Assembly: GCF_025398735.1 (NCBI RefSeq) | Contig: NZ_CP104694.1 | Location: 4,489,001 to 4,553,000, forward strand | Direction: 5' to 3' | Origin: Tahibacter amnicola | GTDB taxonomy: Bacteria; Pseudomonadota; Gammaproteobacteria; Xanthomonadales; Rhodanobacteraceae | DNA: 64,000 bases | In this document: in pieces, positions 36,439 through 45,155 of the stretch | How the letters are laid out: each line of letters begins with the position of its first letter | Numbering within the stretch: the stretch's first letter is position 1 | Notes under the pieces: generated by a model | What the model was told of the DNA's origin: nothing | Seen by the model: the letters and a program-made list of their open reading frames with translations, nothing else | Database searches by the model: none | Translations under genes and position numbers: made by a program

Positions 36439-37024
36439 GGTAGTCCGGATCGGCATAGGCAGCGAAGCGGTAATACTTCGGCCGCCAATCCAGTCGGACA
36501 TGCAACCAGGCGACGCCAAGCCCGGCGGTGCTGAGCCATAGTGGACGCGGGCCGCATCGCGAAGCGAATGCCGCGGCGACAGCTACCCAGAGTGCCTGCG
36601 CAGTCCGCTCGTCCGCCGTGCGCAGAAATCCGGCCAGGTGCGCGTAGTCAACGCCGCGCTGGCGCGGACACGGGGCGATCAAGCAGGCGTCCTTCGCCAG
36701 GCTGTCGAACGCGACACAATCCACACCGTGGCGAAACTGGTCCCGGAACGGATGGCTGTCTGCGCAGGTGTTTGCCAGACGCGGGCTGTCGACCATCACA
36801 CATTCGAACGGTGCGTGCAGCACGTTGGCCGATAGCGCGGGAAGCTCCAGGCACCATGCGGGCCACGGCGTGCCGAGCAACGTGTCAATCCAGTACTGCC
36901 GGAATGCCGCGTCCACCGCCCAGCTTTGGATCACCTCGGCAAAGGTCATTGCACGCGACTGTCGAAAGAGGCCACAACCCAGTACCCGCCCCGCGCCCAC
37001 TGTCGTCGTACGGCTGGTCCACAT
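36422..37024 (-). CDS. DUF6940-like protein
   Basis: 200 residues with no signal peptide. The phrases PLWLSTAGLGVAWLHVRLDW and RPKYYRFAAY near the C-terminus, with ECVMVDSPRLA in the middle, match my memory of the DUF6940 family, whose function is not known. The start at 37024 has a ggagagac ribosome site and fits the family N-terminus (MWTSRTTTVG). It is the third gene of the minus-strand run with a methyltransferase and an FAD-dependent oxidase, although the 54-base gap to the methyltransferase allows separate control. Confidence 0.65.
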   Translation of the reverse strand: MWTSRTTTVGAGRVLGCGLFRQSRAMTFAEVIQSWAVDAAFRQYWIDTLLGTPWPAWCLELPALSANVLHAPFECVMVDSPRLANTCADSHPFRDQFRHGVDCVAFDSLAKDACLIAPCPRQRGVDYAHLAGFLRTADERTAQALWVAVAAAFASRCGPRPLWLSTAGLGVAWLHVRLDWRPKYYRFAAYADPDYLNSAR

Positions 37025-37078
37025 CCGTCTCTCCCAATCGCGGCAATACGTGGAATGACCTCCGTCATCGCTTGCGGT

Positions 37079-37885
37079 TCAATCAGCGGCCAACCGTGCC
37101 CCTGCCCGTTCGAAGCAGAACAGGGACTCACCTTTGCATCGACCGCCAGACGCTACCCCATCCACCAAAGCAGCAACGTATCCATGCTGTCGCGCACAGG
37201 CACGCACGCACGTGTCCGGCAACGACCATCGGAACGGCTCGCCACTCAGGCGAAGCAACCGGTTGACCCAGCGCGATTGCCCCTCGAATCCCACCGCGCC
37301 CCGGCATTCCGAGGTCATTGCACTGAACACCAGCATCTGCGCACCGCTTACGTCCGCCACAGACCGCAGCAAGCGCGCAACCGCCTCCGCTGGCAGGTAC
37401 ATCAGGACGGCCTCGGCAATCCAGAGGGTATCGCTCGTGTTACGCAGTACATCAGCAACGTCGGAAAACCCCCGCGCGAGGTCCGCTGGACGCACCTCGA
37501 TCGGGCTATCCTTGCCGAGCAATCGCCTTCGCGGATGAACCTCATCGGGATGCACCAGCTCGGTCACCTGTACGCCGCATTGATGCAGCGCCACGCCAAG
37601 GCCATCGAAACCCGGCGCCAGGATCACCGCACGCGCAAACCCTTTCCGGACAGCCGCCTCGGCCACGCGCCAGATCCACGCCTTCCTCGCCACGTAGTGA
37701 GCGGCGATGCCTGGCAGCACCAGGCCTTCCATCCAACCGAGTGTTTGTCGCAGGGCGCGAGTGGCGAGGATGGACGGCGTCACCGCCTCCGCAAAGGCGC
37801 GCGTCGCATCCGGCAGCTGCAACGCGCGTCCGGCGCGATCTTCATAGTGAACGCCCAGCGCCACCAGGCGGGCCGTCATGCTCAT
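37079..37885 (-). CDS. Class I SAM-dependent methyltransferase (leucine carboxyl methyltransferase type)
   Basis: 268 residues (MSMTARLVALGVHYEDRAG; the second Met is also possible). The Rossmann motif is ARAVILAPGFDGLGVALHQ with the following acidic strand VTELVHPDEVHP, and later LWIAEAVLMYLPAEAV is typical of the LCM/TIGR00027 group of O-methyltransferases. Its start overlaps the oxidase stop as ATGA, so the two work together and likely act on the same small molecule. That molecule is unknown. Confidence 0.8.
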   Translation of the reverse strand: MSMTARLVALGVHYEDRAGRALQLPDATRAFAEAVTPSILATRALRQTLGWMEGLVLPGIAAHYVARKAWIWRVAEAAVRKGFARAVILAPGFDGLGVALHQCGVQVTELVHPDEVHPRRRLLGKDSPIEVRPADLARGFSDVADVLRNTSDTLWIAEAVLMYLPAEAVARLLRSVADVSGAQMLVFSAMTSECRGAVGFEGQSRWVNRLLRLSGEPFRWSLPDTCVRACARQHGYVAALVDGVASGGRCKGESLFCFERAGARLAAD

Positions 37886-39297
37886 GGCTCACCCGTTTCC
37901 ACCCGTGTCGCCGACAACCGGCGAAACCAATCGCTGCAGAACTGGCGGCGCGGATCGATCTCACGCTTGAGCGCCAGAAAGCGCTCCATCTGTGGATATG
38001 CGCGACGCACCTGCGTCGCCGACGCGTAGCCGTGGTACGTCAGGTAGTAGCTGCCCCCCAGATCCAGCGCCTCGTCAATCAGGGATCGAAACACATCACG
38101 GGCCACTGCGATACCCGCCGGATCGTGTCGCACGTGCAGGTTGAACACGACGCACAGGAAATCCTCGCGCGCCCACGCCAGCAGTGTTTCCCGGTCGGCG
38201 CGAATGCGTCGTACCGTCCCATAGATCACATCCGCCCTTCCAGGCCGCAGTACATCCGCTGCGCGTGACAGGAACAGCGGCAGCGCCGGCGCCGGGACGT
38301 ACAGTTCGGTGATCATCTCTGAGCCGCAGTGGCCCAATGCGCGATCAAGCTCGGCGTGGTATCCGTCGGGATAGATGCCAAACTGATGGTCATCGGAGGC
38401 ATAGCGCTGGCCATCCGTGCGCTCGTAGAACGCGCAGTAACGCCGGAACGCCTCGCGTTTGTCCACGTGAGCCAGGCGCATCAGTTCGCGCCACAGCGCA
38501 TCGTTCAGTGCAACGGCCGGCTCAGGCATCAGTGCCTCGTCCGGGAGGGGCCGGTAACACGCGAACACGCCGTGTCGCAGAAACGTTTCGTCCGAAGGAT
38601 CGATCGAAAACTGGAAGTCGCCATAAAGGCTTCCGCTGGCCACCTCTGCCTCGAATGCTGCGGGCACCAGGTCAACGTCCAGCAGGCGCACGCGCCGTTC
38701 GAGTTTGCAGCGACGCGCCAATCGCAACGTCACGGTGTCGACGACACCCAGCAGGCCGTATCCACCGATAGCGGCAGCGAACAGTCCGGGGTACCGGCTG
38801 CGATCCACATCCACAGAGGTACCATCGGGAAGTATCAGCCGGAACGCTTCGATGTCCTGCACCAGCGGCGCGAAATCCAGGCCCCGTCCGTGCGCGTTCG
38901 CCGAGAGAGAGCCGCCCAATGTGAAGTCGTCAGCGCCACTCTGTTTCTGTCGGATACACCATCCCTGCCCGTCGCCACGACGGCGCATCGTCAACCACTG
39001 GTGGAGCGCTGGCCAACGGATGCCGGCTTCCACTTCGATCAGCCCACGCTGCGAATCGTGATCGAGCACACGGGCATGGCGTGTCATGTCCAACAAGCCA
39101 CCGCCGTCGCAGAACTGCTGGCCACCCATGGCATGTCGTCCGCCTGCGACGGAGACTGTCATTCCAGACCGGCGAAACCGGGCCAGCGAGCGTCGCAGAG
39201 CCACCGGTCCAGCGGGACACTCGACCCAGGCTGGACACGACGCATTGAGCGCACTGTGCCGGTCATTGACCAGCAAGCCTTCCGAACGAGCATTCAC
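37882..39297 (-). CDS. FAD-linked oxidase (FAD-binding type 4)
   Basis: 471 residues. I chose GTG 39297, which has a ggagag site 6 bases upstream; a longer frame goes to 39402 across the divergent promoter. The FAD-binding domain (about 10-200) shows SVAGGRHAMGGQQF, EAGIRWPALHQWL, and FTLGGSLSANAHGRGLDFAP. The substrate domain (about 230-440) ends in LKREIDPRRQFCSDWFRR. Relatives oxidise sugars, lactones or lipids using FAD. No covalent-flavin His is obvious in the usual place other than GGRH. It leads an operon with a methyltransferase and a DUF6940 protein. Confidence 0.82.
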   Translation of the reverse strand: MNARSEGLLVNDRHSALNASCPAWVECPAGPVALRRSLARFRRSGMTVSVAGGRHAMGGQQFCDGGGLLDMTRHARVLDHDSQRGLIEVEAGIRWPALHQWLTMRRRGDGQGWCIRQKQSGADDFTLGGSLSANAHGRGLDFAPLVQDIEAFRLILPDGTSVDVDRSRYPGLFAAAIGGYGLLGVVDTVTLRLARRCKLERRVRLLDVDLVPAAFEAEVASGSLYGDFQFSIDPSDETFLRHGVFACYRPLPDEALMPEPAVALNDALWRELMRLAHVDKREAFRRYCAFYERTDGQRYASDDHQFGIYPDGYHAELDRALGHCGSEMITELYVPAPALPLFLSRAADVLRPGRADVIYGTVRRIRADRETLLAWAREDFLCVVFNLHVRHDPAGIAVARDVFRSLIDEALDLGGSYYLTYHGYASATQVRRAYPQMERFLALKREIDPRRQFCSDWFRRLSATRVETGEP

Positions 39298-39368
39298 GGT
39301 GATCTCTCCGGCGTTGGGTGAGACCACGATCCGTCGCAGGCGCCGCTGTTTCAACACCTTCTGGCGAA

Positions 39369-39385
39369 GTATCGTACGATGATAC
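39369..39385. promoter_or_regulatory. Symmetric site between the divergent oxidase and XRE genes
   Basis: GTATC-n7-GATAC (39369-39373 and 39381-39385) encloses the perfect palindrome ATCGTACGAT (39371-39380). It lies 20 bases before the XRE-type gene start and between divergent genes, a natural place for an autoregulatory operator. Confidence 0.45.
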
Positions 39386-39404
39386 CGATCGTTCGGAGGC
39401 ACTC

Positions 39405-40193
39405 ATGGACCGCACCGACATTTCGCGCCGCCTGCTGGATGCGCTCAAGCAGGCACTGCGGGCACGCGGGATCACCTACGCACAGGTCGCCAAGGCGCTT
39501 GAGCTCTCCGAGCCATCGATCAAGCGGCTGTTTTCCCGCGGCGACTTCAGTCTGGAACGGCTGGGCCGCGTCTGTGCCATGGCGGAACTGGACTTTCTCG
39601 ACCTGGCCAAGCTCGCGCGGCAACGCAGCGAGCGCACGTCGCAGCTCACGCTCGCGCAGGAACAGGCACTCGCCGACGACGAAACGCTGATGCTGGTATT
39701 CCACCTGCTCCTCGCCGGATGGAAATCCGCCGATATCCGCGCGCACTACGGGCTGACCCAGGCACAGACCATCCGCGCGCTGGCCCACCTCGACCGTCTT
39801 CGGCTGATCGTTCTTGAGCCGGGGGATCGGGTTCGTCTGGTGGTACCACGCAACGTCGTGTGGCGCCGGCAGGGTCCTGTGCGACGACGCTACGGCGACG
39901 CCGCCCTGCGGGAGTTTATCGACTCGTCCTTCGAGGGAACCGACGAAATGCTGTTTCTCGAAACGCGCGAGCTCGGTCCGGCTTCGCGCGTCCTCATCCG
40001 GCGCCGGCTTGAACGTCTTTCCCAGGAATTTCTCGAACTGGCCGAACTGGACGCCGGCCTGGCACCGTCGTCGCGTCGCAATGTGGGCCTGGTTCTGGCC
40101 ATGCGGCCATGGGTATTTTCTCTCGCCCGTTCCCGCCCGGAGAAGGCAGGCTCAGCTACCGGCGGTCACAAACCAGCGCCGCAGCGGCGCTGA
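39405..40193 (+). CDS. XRE-family HTH transcriptional regulator
   Basis: 262 residues from ATG 39405, with a cggagg site. The helix-turn-helix is at about 20-65 (ITYAQVAKALELSEPSIKRL, then the FSLERLGRVCAMAELDFLDL region). The rest (about 80-262) is a ligand-type domain with a second small helical segment SADIRAHYGLTQAQTIRAL. It is divergent from the FAD oxidase operon, with a palindrome between them, so it probably controls that operon and itself. Confidence 0.82.
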   Translation: MDRTDISRRLLDALKQALRARGITYAQVAKALELSEPSIKRLFSRGDFSLERLGRVCAMAELDFLDLAKLARQRSERTSQLTLAQEQALADDETLMLVFHLLLAGWKSADIRAHYGLTQAQTIRALAHLDRLRLIVLEPGDRVRLVVPRNVVWRRQGPVRRRYGDAALREFIDSSFEGTDEMLFLETRELGPASRVLIRRRLERLSQEFLELAELDAGLAPSSRRNVGLVLAMRPWVFSLARSRPEKAGSATGGHKPAPQRR

Positions 40194-40194
40194 C

Positions 40195-41234
40195 TCATGG
40201 AACTAACGGGCGGCCAATGTCCGTACCGACGCGCCATTGCAGCAGATCTGACAGCAGGTCCTCTTCACGCGCCGGGGCTGCGACACCTTCCAGTCCCCCG
40301 CTCGAACCTGCCACGCGCGCCATGCTCAACTCCTGCAGCCAGGAAACGGCCACGCCCAGCGGTTCCGCAGGATCGGGCTTGCTCAATATCAGACCGAGCA
40401 TCTCCTTCGCCGGGCTGTACGACTGTCGCGCAGACAGGCGATACAGGCGCATCGCCTCCGAATAGTCAATCGGCACCCCTTCTCCGCGGTGATAGCGGCG
40501 GGCCAGTTCGAACTGCGCTACCGGATCAGAAGCAGCCACGCGATCCCGAAGGGCCCGGACGGACTGCGCGGCACGCTCCCGGAACACTGCAACCCGTTCC
40601 AGATTCTCCAGTGCCGGTGCATGCCCCTGATCTGCAGCGAGCCGGAACCACAGCTCGGCGGTCGTGAAATGACCTAGGCCCTGGTAGTAGATACCCAGCT
40701 CGTTCTGCGCGAAGGGATCCCCCGCTCCGCGCCGGTCTCGACCAGCTGGCGCCAGTCCAGCCCGCGCCGCGACCCGCTGCGCTCCAGCATCGCCTGCATC
40801 AACCAGGCACGCACCACACCACTGCCTTGCCCGCCGGAGAATACCGTGCGCGCCGCGTCGGGATTGCGCGGCATGCCGCGCCCTTCCGACGCCAGGTAGC
40901 CCCAGGCGACAGCCGCACGCCAATCGCCCTGGTGCCGCGCCTGATCCAGCCAACGGGCTGCCTCCACGTAGCTGCGCGTTACCCGGTCGCCACGGTAGTA
41001 GGCCAGCGCGACAGCCAGCATGGCCTCGACATTGCCACCATTGGCCTGTTGAAGCAGCCGGCGAGGAATACCACGCGAACGCACTCCAGGCGCAGCCTCC
41101 GCCTCTACCTCGACGATCACCGCAGGCGTCTCCTCTGCATCACGCGGCACCGCCGAAGGTACGATCTCCGCGACCGCAGCCGCAGCGAAGAGGCCCGCCA
41201 GCAATACCAGAATCGTGCTCTTCAGCAGCCGCAT
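40195..41234 (-). CDS. Secreted Sel1/TPR-repeat protein, frame-broken
   Basis: Two frames together make one protein. From ATG 41234 the first codes for a signal peptide (MRLLKSTILVLLAGLFAAAA) and Sel1 repeats (AMLAVALAYYRGDRVTRSYV, ASEGRGMPRNPDAA). The second carries on with DPFAQNELGIYYQGLGHFTT and FELARRYHRGEGVPIDYSEA, then a C-terminal tail. One extra base in the CCCCC run at 40719-40723 joins them in frame, giving about 346 residues. It is 14 bases behind the CsgG-like gene, so it belongs to the same operon. Sel1 repeats usually scaffold protein contacts, so it may be an assembly helper of that system. Confidence 0.75.
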
Positions 41235-41248
41235 GGCGTTCCCCTCAG

Positions 41249-42862
41249 TCAGCGCTTCTTCTGCACTTTCCACTCGATCATCTGGCGCCCCAGGCCGGGA
41301 ATGACCAGCGCATCAAAGGACTGTGAGATCTTCTCCAGCGTCCAGGATGGCAGCGGGGTCAACGGCGCTGCGCGCAACGGCTCGGGCAAGGATGCGGTGA
41401 CGTCACGGTCACTTGCCACGCATAGCACTGCCTCCTGCCCGGCCTTGGTCAACTCGATCACAAAGCTCTGTGGATCCGCCGGGTCGGGTACGCGTACCAG
41501 CCGCCGGGCGTGGAGAGGCTGCTCCAACTGCCGTGGATTTGGATAGATCTGGGCCACGGTGTTGGCTACGTCGCGGTAGTAGCAATAGACCCAGGAACTG
41601 CGATCGACACTGATGCCCAGCTGCAACGTTTCGCCCACGAGGAAGTTCGGGTCGGCGCGCGGCAGGGACAACTTCACGGCAATAGCGGCCGGCGACAGCG
41701 TGTCGAGCGGCTGCGCGCCGTTACGCGGCTGCCCAGCCAGCGCCGGGTCCAGTCGGCCTTCTTCATCGATGACGGCGTTGTCCAGCCCCACCGCCGTGAA
41801 GTGCCCCTGCCCATCCGTACGAACATAGTTCTTGGCAAGCTCGGCGTAGGTCTGGAAGCCGAGGTCACCGCTGGGTACCAGATCGTGATCGGCCTGGAAG
41901 CGCTGGATGGCATCACGCAGCGCCGTGTCGTAATGGGTCGAATCACCACCAGCAAGATATCCACGTCCGTGCAGCGCTTTGCGGAAAAACGCCAGGCGTG
42001 CGTCGATATCCATTGCGCGGTACCAGTCGTGCAGCTGGCGCTGGAATTCCGGATGGGCCTGATCCAACGACAGGCACTGCCAGTACGGCAGTTTCGCCCA
42101 CTTGCCCACCAGCTCCACAAGTCCCAGCTCCACCAGCGTGCGAACCGCTGGTCCCACACCCTGCGAAACATCGTTACCGATGTTGAACTGCACGCCGTTC
42201 TTGCGGATGCGGCCGCCCAGGTCCATTCCCGATCCCTGGTTTGCCAGCACGATTTCGTTGGCGGCATCGACGCCCGTCAGTAGCGTCCGTGTGTTGAAAT
42301 CGCCCAGGTGCAATTCCATGCCGAAGGCGGTGCCGATGAGGTCGCGCGAATAGCCATACTCGTAGTTGGCACCGGCAACTCCGATACCGCGTCGACGGAC
42401 CAGCACATTCTGGTCCATATAGCTGATTGCGCCAGACACATACAGCTGCGGCTTCGGAACATCGAGCTGCCCGGCGCCAATCAACATTGAGCTCAGGGTC
42501 TGCACCGTGTCCTGGCGCAGCGGATCCACTTCGAAGTCGACAAAGCGGAACGCCTCGCTCGTGCGCGACATCGCCGACAGCGCCGTCACGATCATCTCCT
42601 TTGTCGCAACGTACACCTTTCCGGAAGCGTCGGGGATGTTCTTGCTCGTGATGATTGTCGTGCCGCGATGACTCTCGCGCAGCAACCCATCCATGCATGC
42701 CAGGCTGTCGGTGAATCCGGAAATCGAACGTTCCGCCTGGACAACGGGCCTGTCTTCAACGCCTACGCGCTCAAAGAACGGCACGTCGCGCCGAGGATCA
42801 GCCGCCACACAACCGCCCAGCACGGCCACCGCCGCAATCAGCCCTACGACTCTACCCTTCAT
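41249..42862 (-). CDS. CsgG-like outer-membrane lipoprotein with peptidoglycan-binding and DUF4384-like domains
   Basis: 537 residues from ATG 42862. A lipoprotein signal ends at Cys18 (AVLGGC). The first domain (about 30-260) follows the CsgG pattern: EMIVTALSAM, QLYVSGAISYMDQNVLVRRR, a Gly-rich GIGVAGANYEYG, FGMELHLGDFNTRTLLTG and later GPAVRTLVELGLVELVG. A helical segment (about 295-340; RDAIQRFQADHDLVPSGDLG) looks like a peptidoglycan-binding domain 1. The C-terminal part (about 395-500; VGETLQLGISVDRSSWVYCY and VAQIYPN) resembles DUF4384. CsgG forms the curli secretion pore; the neighbours encode small secreted repeat proteins, so a pore for fibre subunits is the most likely role. Confidence 0.72.
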   Translation of the reverse strand: MKGRVVGLIAAVAVLGGCVAADPRRDVPFFERVGVEDRPVVQAERSISGFTDSLACMDGLLRESHRGTTIITSKNIPDASGKVYVATKEMIVTALSAMSRTSEAFRFVDFEVDPLRQDTVQTLSSMLIGAGQLDVPKPQLYVSGAISYMDQNVLVRRRGIGVAGANYEYGYSRDLIGTAFGMELHLGDFNTRTLLTGVDAANEIVLANQGSGMDLGGRIRKNGVQFNIGNDVSQGVGPAVRTLVELGLVELVGKWAKLPYWQCLSLDQAHPEFQRQLHDWYRAMDIDARLAFFRKALHGRGYLAGGDSTHYDTALRDAIQRFQADHDLVPSGDLGFQTYAELAKNYVRTDGQGHFTAVGLDNAVIDEEGRLDPALAGQPRNGAQPLDTLSPAAIAVKLSLPRADPNFLVGETLQLGISVDRSSWVYCYYRDVANTVAQIYPNPRQLEQPLHARRLVRVPDPADPQSFVIELTKAGQEAVLCVASDRDVTASLPEPLRAAPLTPLPSWTLEKISQSFDALVIPGLGRQMIEWKVQKKR

Positions 42863-42892
42863 CACCACCCCACCGCCCCCGACAAGGTCATG

Positions 42893-43246
42893 CTACTTGC
42901 ACAGATTGATCACGTTTCCATTCACGACAACAATGCGCTCGTTGCGCGTCTCCGACTGCGGACCGTAGCGCGGCGCCATCGGCCCGCTGGGTGCCTGCGT
43001 CGTGCCGACATTGGTCACGCAAACCTTGGCGCCGACCGCCGACGGCACCATGGTGGTGTCCGTAGTTCGCTGTGTGGAGCCGAAGCCCAGCCATCGCTTG
43101 GCCTGGACCTGATTGACCGCCGCACGGTCCCACGGGTCAATCTCCTTGCGCGGCGTGACATCATTCTGCTGCGCCTGCGCCACGCGCAAAGACAGCAGCG
43201 CTGCAACGGCGACCAACGCCGCGGCCGTGACTATGAGCCGTTTCAT
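42893..43246 (-). CDS. Small secreted protein of the curli-like locus
   Basis: 117 residues from ATG 43246. A signal peptide (MKRLIVTAAALVAVAALLSL, then RVAQAQ) precedes a short mature domain with one Cys pair (KVCVTNVG, VINLCK). No repeats and no match I know. It lies 30 bases ahead of the CsgG-like lipoprotein gene and after two repeat proteins. By position it could be an accessory factor of the type that CsgE, CsgF or HfaD provide in curli-like systems, but that is only inference. Confidence 0.6.
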   Translation of the reverse strand: MKRLIVTAAALVAVAALLSLRVAQAQQNDVTPRKEIDPWDRAAVNQVQAKRWLGFGSTQRTTDTTMVPSAVGAKVCVTNVGTTQAPSGPMAPRYGPQSETRNERIVVVNGNVINLCK

Positions 43247-43307
43247 GGCATCTCCCGGCAACGGCGGACCCACAAGGCGGGCCCGCCGGCACACGACTGT
43301 GCGTCTA

Positions 43308-43610
43308 TCAGTTTCCGTCGTTGGACGACAGGTTCTGCTCGGCCTTGGACATCGGGCCGACGGCGGCGTTGATCACCGCACCCTTGACGTCGGTCGACTG
43401 CTTGTTGTCACCGCCAATTTCCACCTTTCCCTTGTTGGACGAAAGGTTCTGGCGGGCCGTGGCGCTCGGACCAACGGCGGCGTTGATCACCGCACCCTGC
43501 ACTTTCACGCTCTGGTCGTTCTTCCCCTTGATCTTCACTTCAGCATTGGCAGCACCGGCGAAAGCCAGGGCAACGACGGCCACCATTCCAAGCAGATTCT
43601 TCGTGTTCAT
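43308..43610 (-). CDS. Small secreted two-repeat protein, candidate fibre subunit
   Basis: 100 residues. A signal peptide (1-23, ending AANA) is followed by two 37-residue repeats, VKIKGKNDQSVKVQGAVIN... and VEIGGDNKQSTDVKGAVIN..., each ending QNLSSNxG. Shared positions are G-x-N-x-Q-S at the start, G-AVINAAVGP in the middle and QNLSSN at the end. Gln, Asn and Ser at fixed places and strand-like alternation recall curlin repeats, though the exact motif differs. The neighbouring small gene upstream has the same repeat layout. Confidence 0.7.
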   Translation of the reverse strand: MNTKNLLGMVAVVALAFAGAANAEVKIKGKNDQSVKVQGAVINAAVGPSATARQNLSSNKGKVEIGGDNKQSTDVKGAVINAAVGPMSKAEQNLSSNDGN

Positions 43611-43682
43611 GCACTTTCCCTCTACGTAACGTACGACCCCTGCGAGACTGCGCGGCGTGGGGGCCAGCGCCGCCGCGCCGGT

Positions 43683-43982
43683 TCAGTCGTCTTCCTCGAC
43701 TACCGACCCGATATTGATTTCCGACTTGGAACCGCGCCCGTTCGCCTCGTTGACGATGGAACCGGAAACCTGCACTGACTGCGTGTTTCCCGCGGATATC
43801 GTGGCGCCTACGACCGAGCCGATGCTGATTTCAGCTTTGCCGCCGTTGTTGGCCTTGTTGACGATGGAACCCTTTACCGTCACCGTCTGGCTGTTGCGGC
43901 CACCGATGACGACCGTGTCAGCGCCAGAGACGGCAAAAGGCATGCAGGCGGCCAGCGCCAGCATGGCGATTCGACATTTCAT
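43683..43982 (-). CDS. Small secreted two-repeat protein, candidate fibre subunit
   Basis: 99 residues from ATG 43982 (MKCRIAMLALAACMPFAVSG). After the signal peptide come two repeats of about 37 residues: TVVIGGRNSQTVTVKGSIVN... and ATISAGNTQSVQVSGSIVN..., each followed by a Gly/Asn-rich turn and EISIGSVV or EINIGSVV. The positions G-x-N-x-Q-[ST]-V-x-V-x-G-[AS]-[IV]-[IV]-N agree with those of the downstream protein. It ends in acidic EEDD. First gene of the minus-strand operon. Confidence 0.7.
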   Translation of the reverse strand: MKCRIAMLALAACMPFAVSGADTVVIGGRNSQTVTVKGSIVNKANNGGKAEISIGSVVGATISAGNTQSVQVSGSIVNEANGRGSKSEINIGSVVEEDD

Positions 43983-44223
43983 CGATGTCCCCGACAGGTG
44001 CGAATTGAAGACGCGAATGGACTGCACGACTCCCCCTTCTGTAACCGGCATCCGGCCAGTCACTCAGTAATTCGCAGGGGCGTCAGTCAAAGTGCCAGCG
44101 GGGGTGGCAGAAGGTTGCGGGACTGTGCGCGACGGCGCGTTTCAGCGTCGCGCCAGGGCACAGCCTGCGGCGGATCTGGACGGCCGCGGCGCAACAAATG
44201 GCGGAGTTTGTGCTCTTCTGTAC
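43983..44223. promoter_or_regulatory. Upstream region of the curli-like operon
   Basis: 241 bases between the first repeat-protein gene and the end of the Ser/Asp-rich protein gene. It is the likely promoter region of the operon. I see no clear binding site. Confidence 0.35.
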
Positions 44224-44588
44224 TCAATCGCTGCTGTAGCTGCTGCTGGAACCAGAATCCGAAGCACTGCTGCAACCGGAAATCGACGTCGACGAAAAGT
44301 CCGACGAGAACACTATGTCATCAGCGCATTGGCCAGATTCGGTCGATGGCTTTGCCACGTCATCATCGCTCCGACCGGCACTACCGGTCATGGCCGCCGA
44401 ATCGCCGACCGCTGCACCAGGGAAAGGAGCAGACGTGTCTGTGCCCGGGGGAAATAGACGAGGGCCGCATCCTCGACCGTCCCCGCCGCCGACGAAGCCT
44501 CCCGCGCGCCAGGACGACGCGCATGAACACCTCTCGGAGTGCCACTGCGGGCACGCCAGCCGAACAGACGCGTGAGGAAATCCCACAT
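44224..44588 (-). CDS. Small protein with MWDFLTRLFG start and Ser/Asp-rich tail, frame-broken
   Basis: The start at 44588 has a gggag ribosome site 6 bases away and reads MWDFLTRLFGWRARSGTPRG, but its frame stops early. One extra base in the GGGGG run at 44447-44451 leads into a second frame that runs through PPGTDTSAPFPGAAVGD and SAGRSDDDVAKPSTES to a low-complexity end (SSASDSGSSSSYSSD). Joined, it makes about 121 residues. The end has high-GC third positions (agc, tac, gat), in keeping with real coding. Function unknown. Similar short MWDFL/Ser-rich proteins exist in related bacteria, from memory. Confidence 0.5.
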
Positions 44589-44687
44589 GCGGAACTCCCG
44601 AATGGATACAAAGGATGCGCCGGCGCACAGGGCGCCAGAGTCAGGATCGTATCACCCGGAAACGACCGCACAGACGCGCCAGAGCGG

Positions 44688-45155
44688 TCAGACGCGATCA
44701 ATACGGGCCGCAAAACAGCCGCGGCGCGCGTAGTGCGCGTGCAGGTACGCCACGCGTGCATCAGCGAAGAAGCGGTTGATCAACGTCGGCAGCTGCTCCC
44801 CCTCGGTGATATCGGCATCCACCATCCAGTCGTCCTTGTCGTAGGCCCGCAGGGAAATCAGACGCACCTTCATCACTTCCGGCACCTCGCCCACGGCGTC
44901 AAACGGGTGCTCCGCCCCTTCCTTGACGTAGATGGCGTGCGATGCGCGATACGGGCTCCGAGCGGGCAAATGCGTGAAATTCAGCAATAGCACTGACTCG
45001 CCCGGCTCAAGGTCGCGCAGCTCGATCCGGTCGGGAAACGCCCCCTTGCGGTCGACGGTATAGCGGCGCACGCCCTGTGCGGCCAGCGCCTCGTCGGACA
45101 GGCCAAATAGCGCGGAGAACGGTGCGGTTTCCAGGCCGCGGATGCGATACGTCAT
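44688..45155 (-). CDS. DUF1203-family protein
   Basis: 155 residues from ATG 45155 (MTYRIRGLETAPFSALFGLS); the frame is open far upstream without meaning. Key phrases are PDRIELRDLEPGESVLLLNF, HLPARSPYRASHAIYVKEGA and RVAYLHAHYARRGCFAARID, the usual DUF1203 pattern. No signal peptide. Function unknown. Confidence 0.8.
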   Translation of the reverse strand: MTYRIRGLETAPFSALFGLSDEALAAQGVRRYTVDRKGAFPDRIELRDLEPGESVLLLNFTHLPARSPYRASHAIYVKEGAEHPFDAVGEVPEVMKVRLISLRAYDKDDWMVDADITEGEQLPTLINRFFADARVAYLHAHYARRGCFAARIDRV

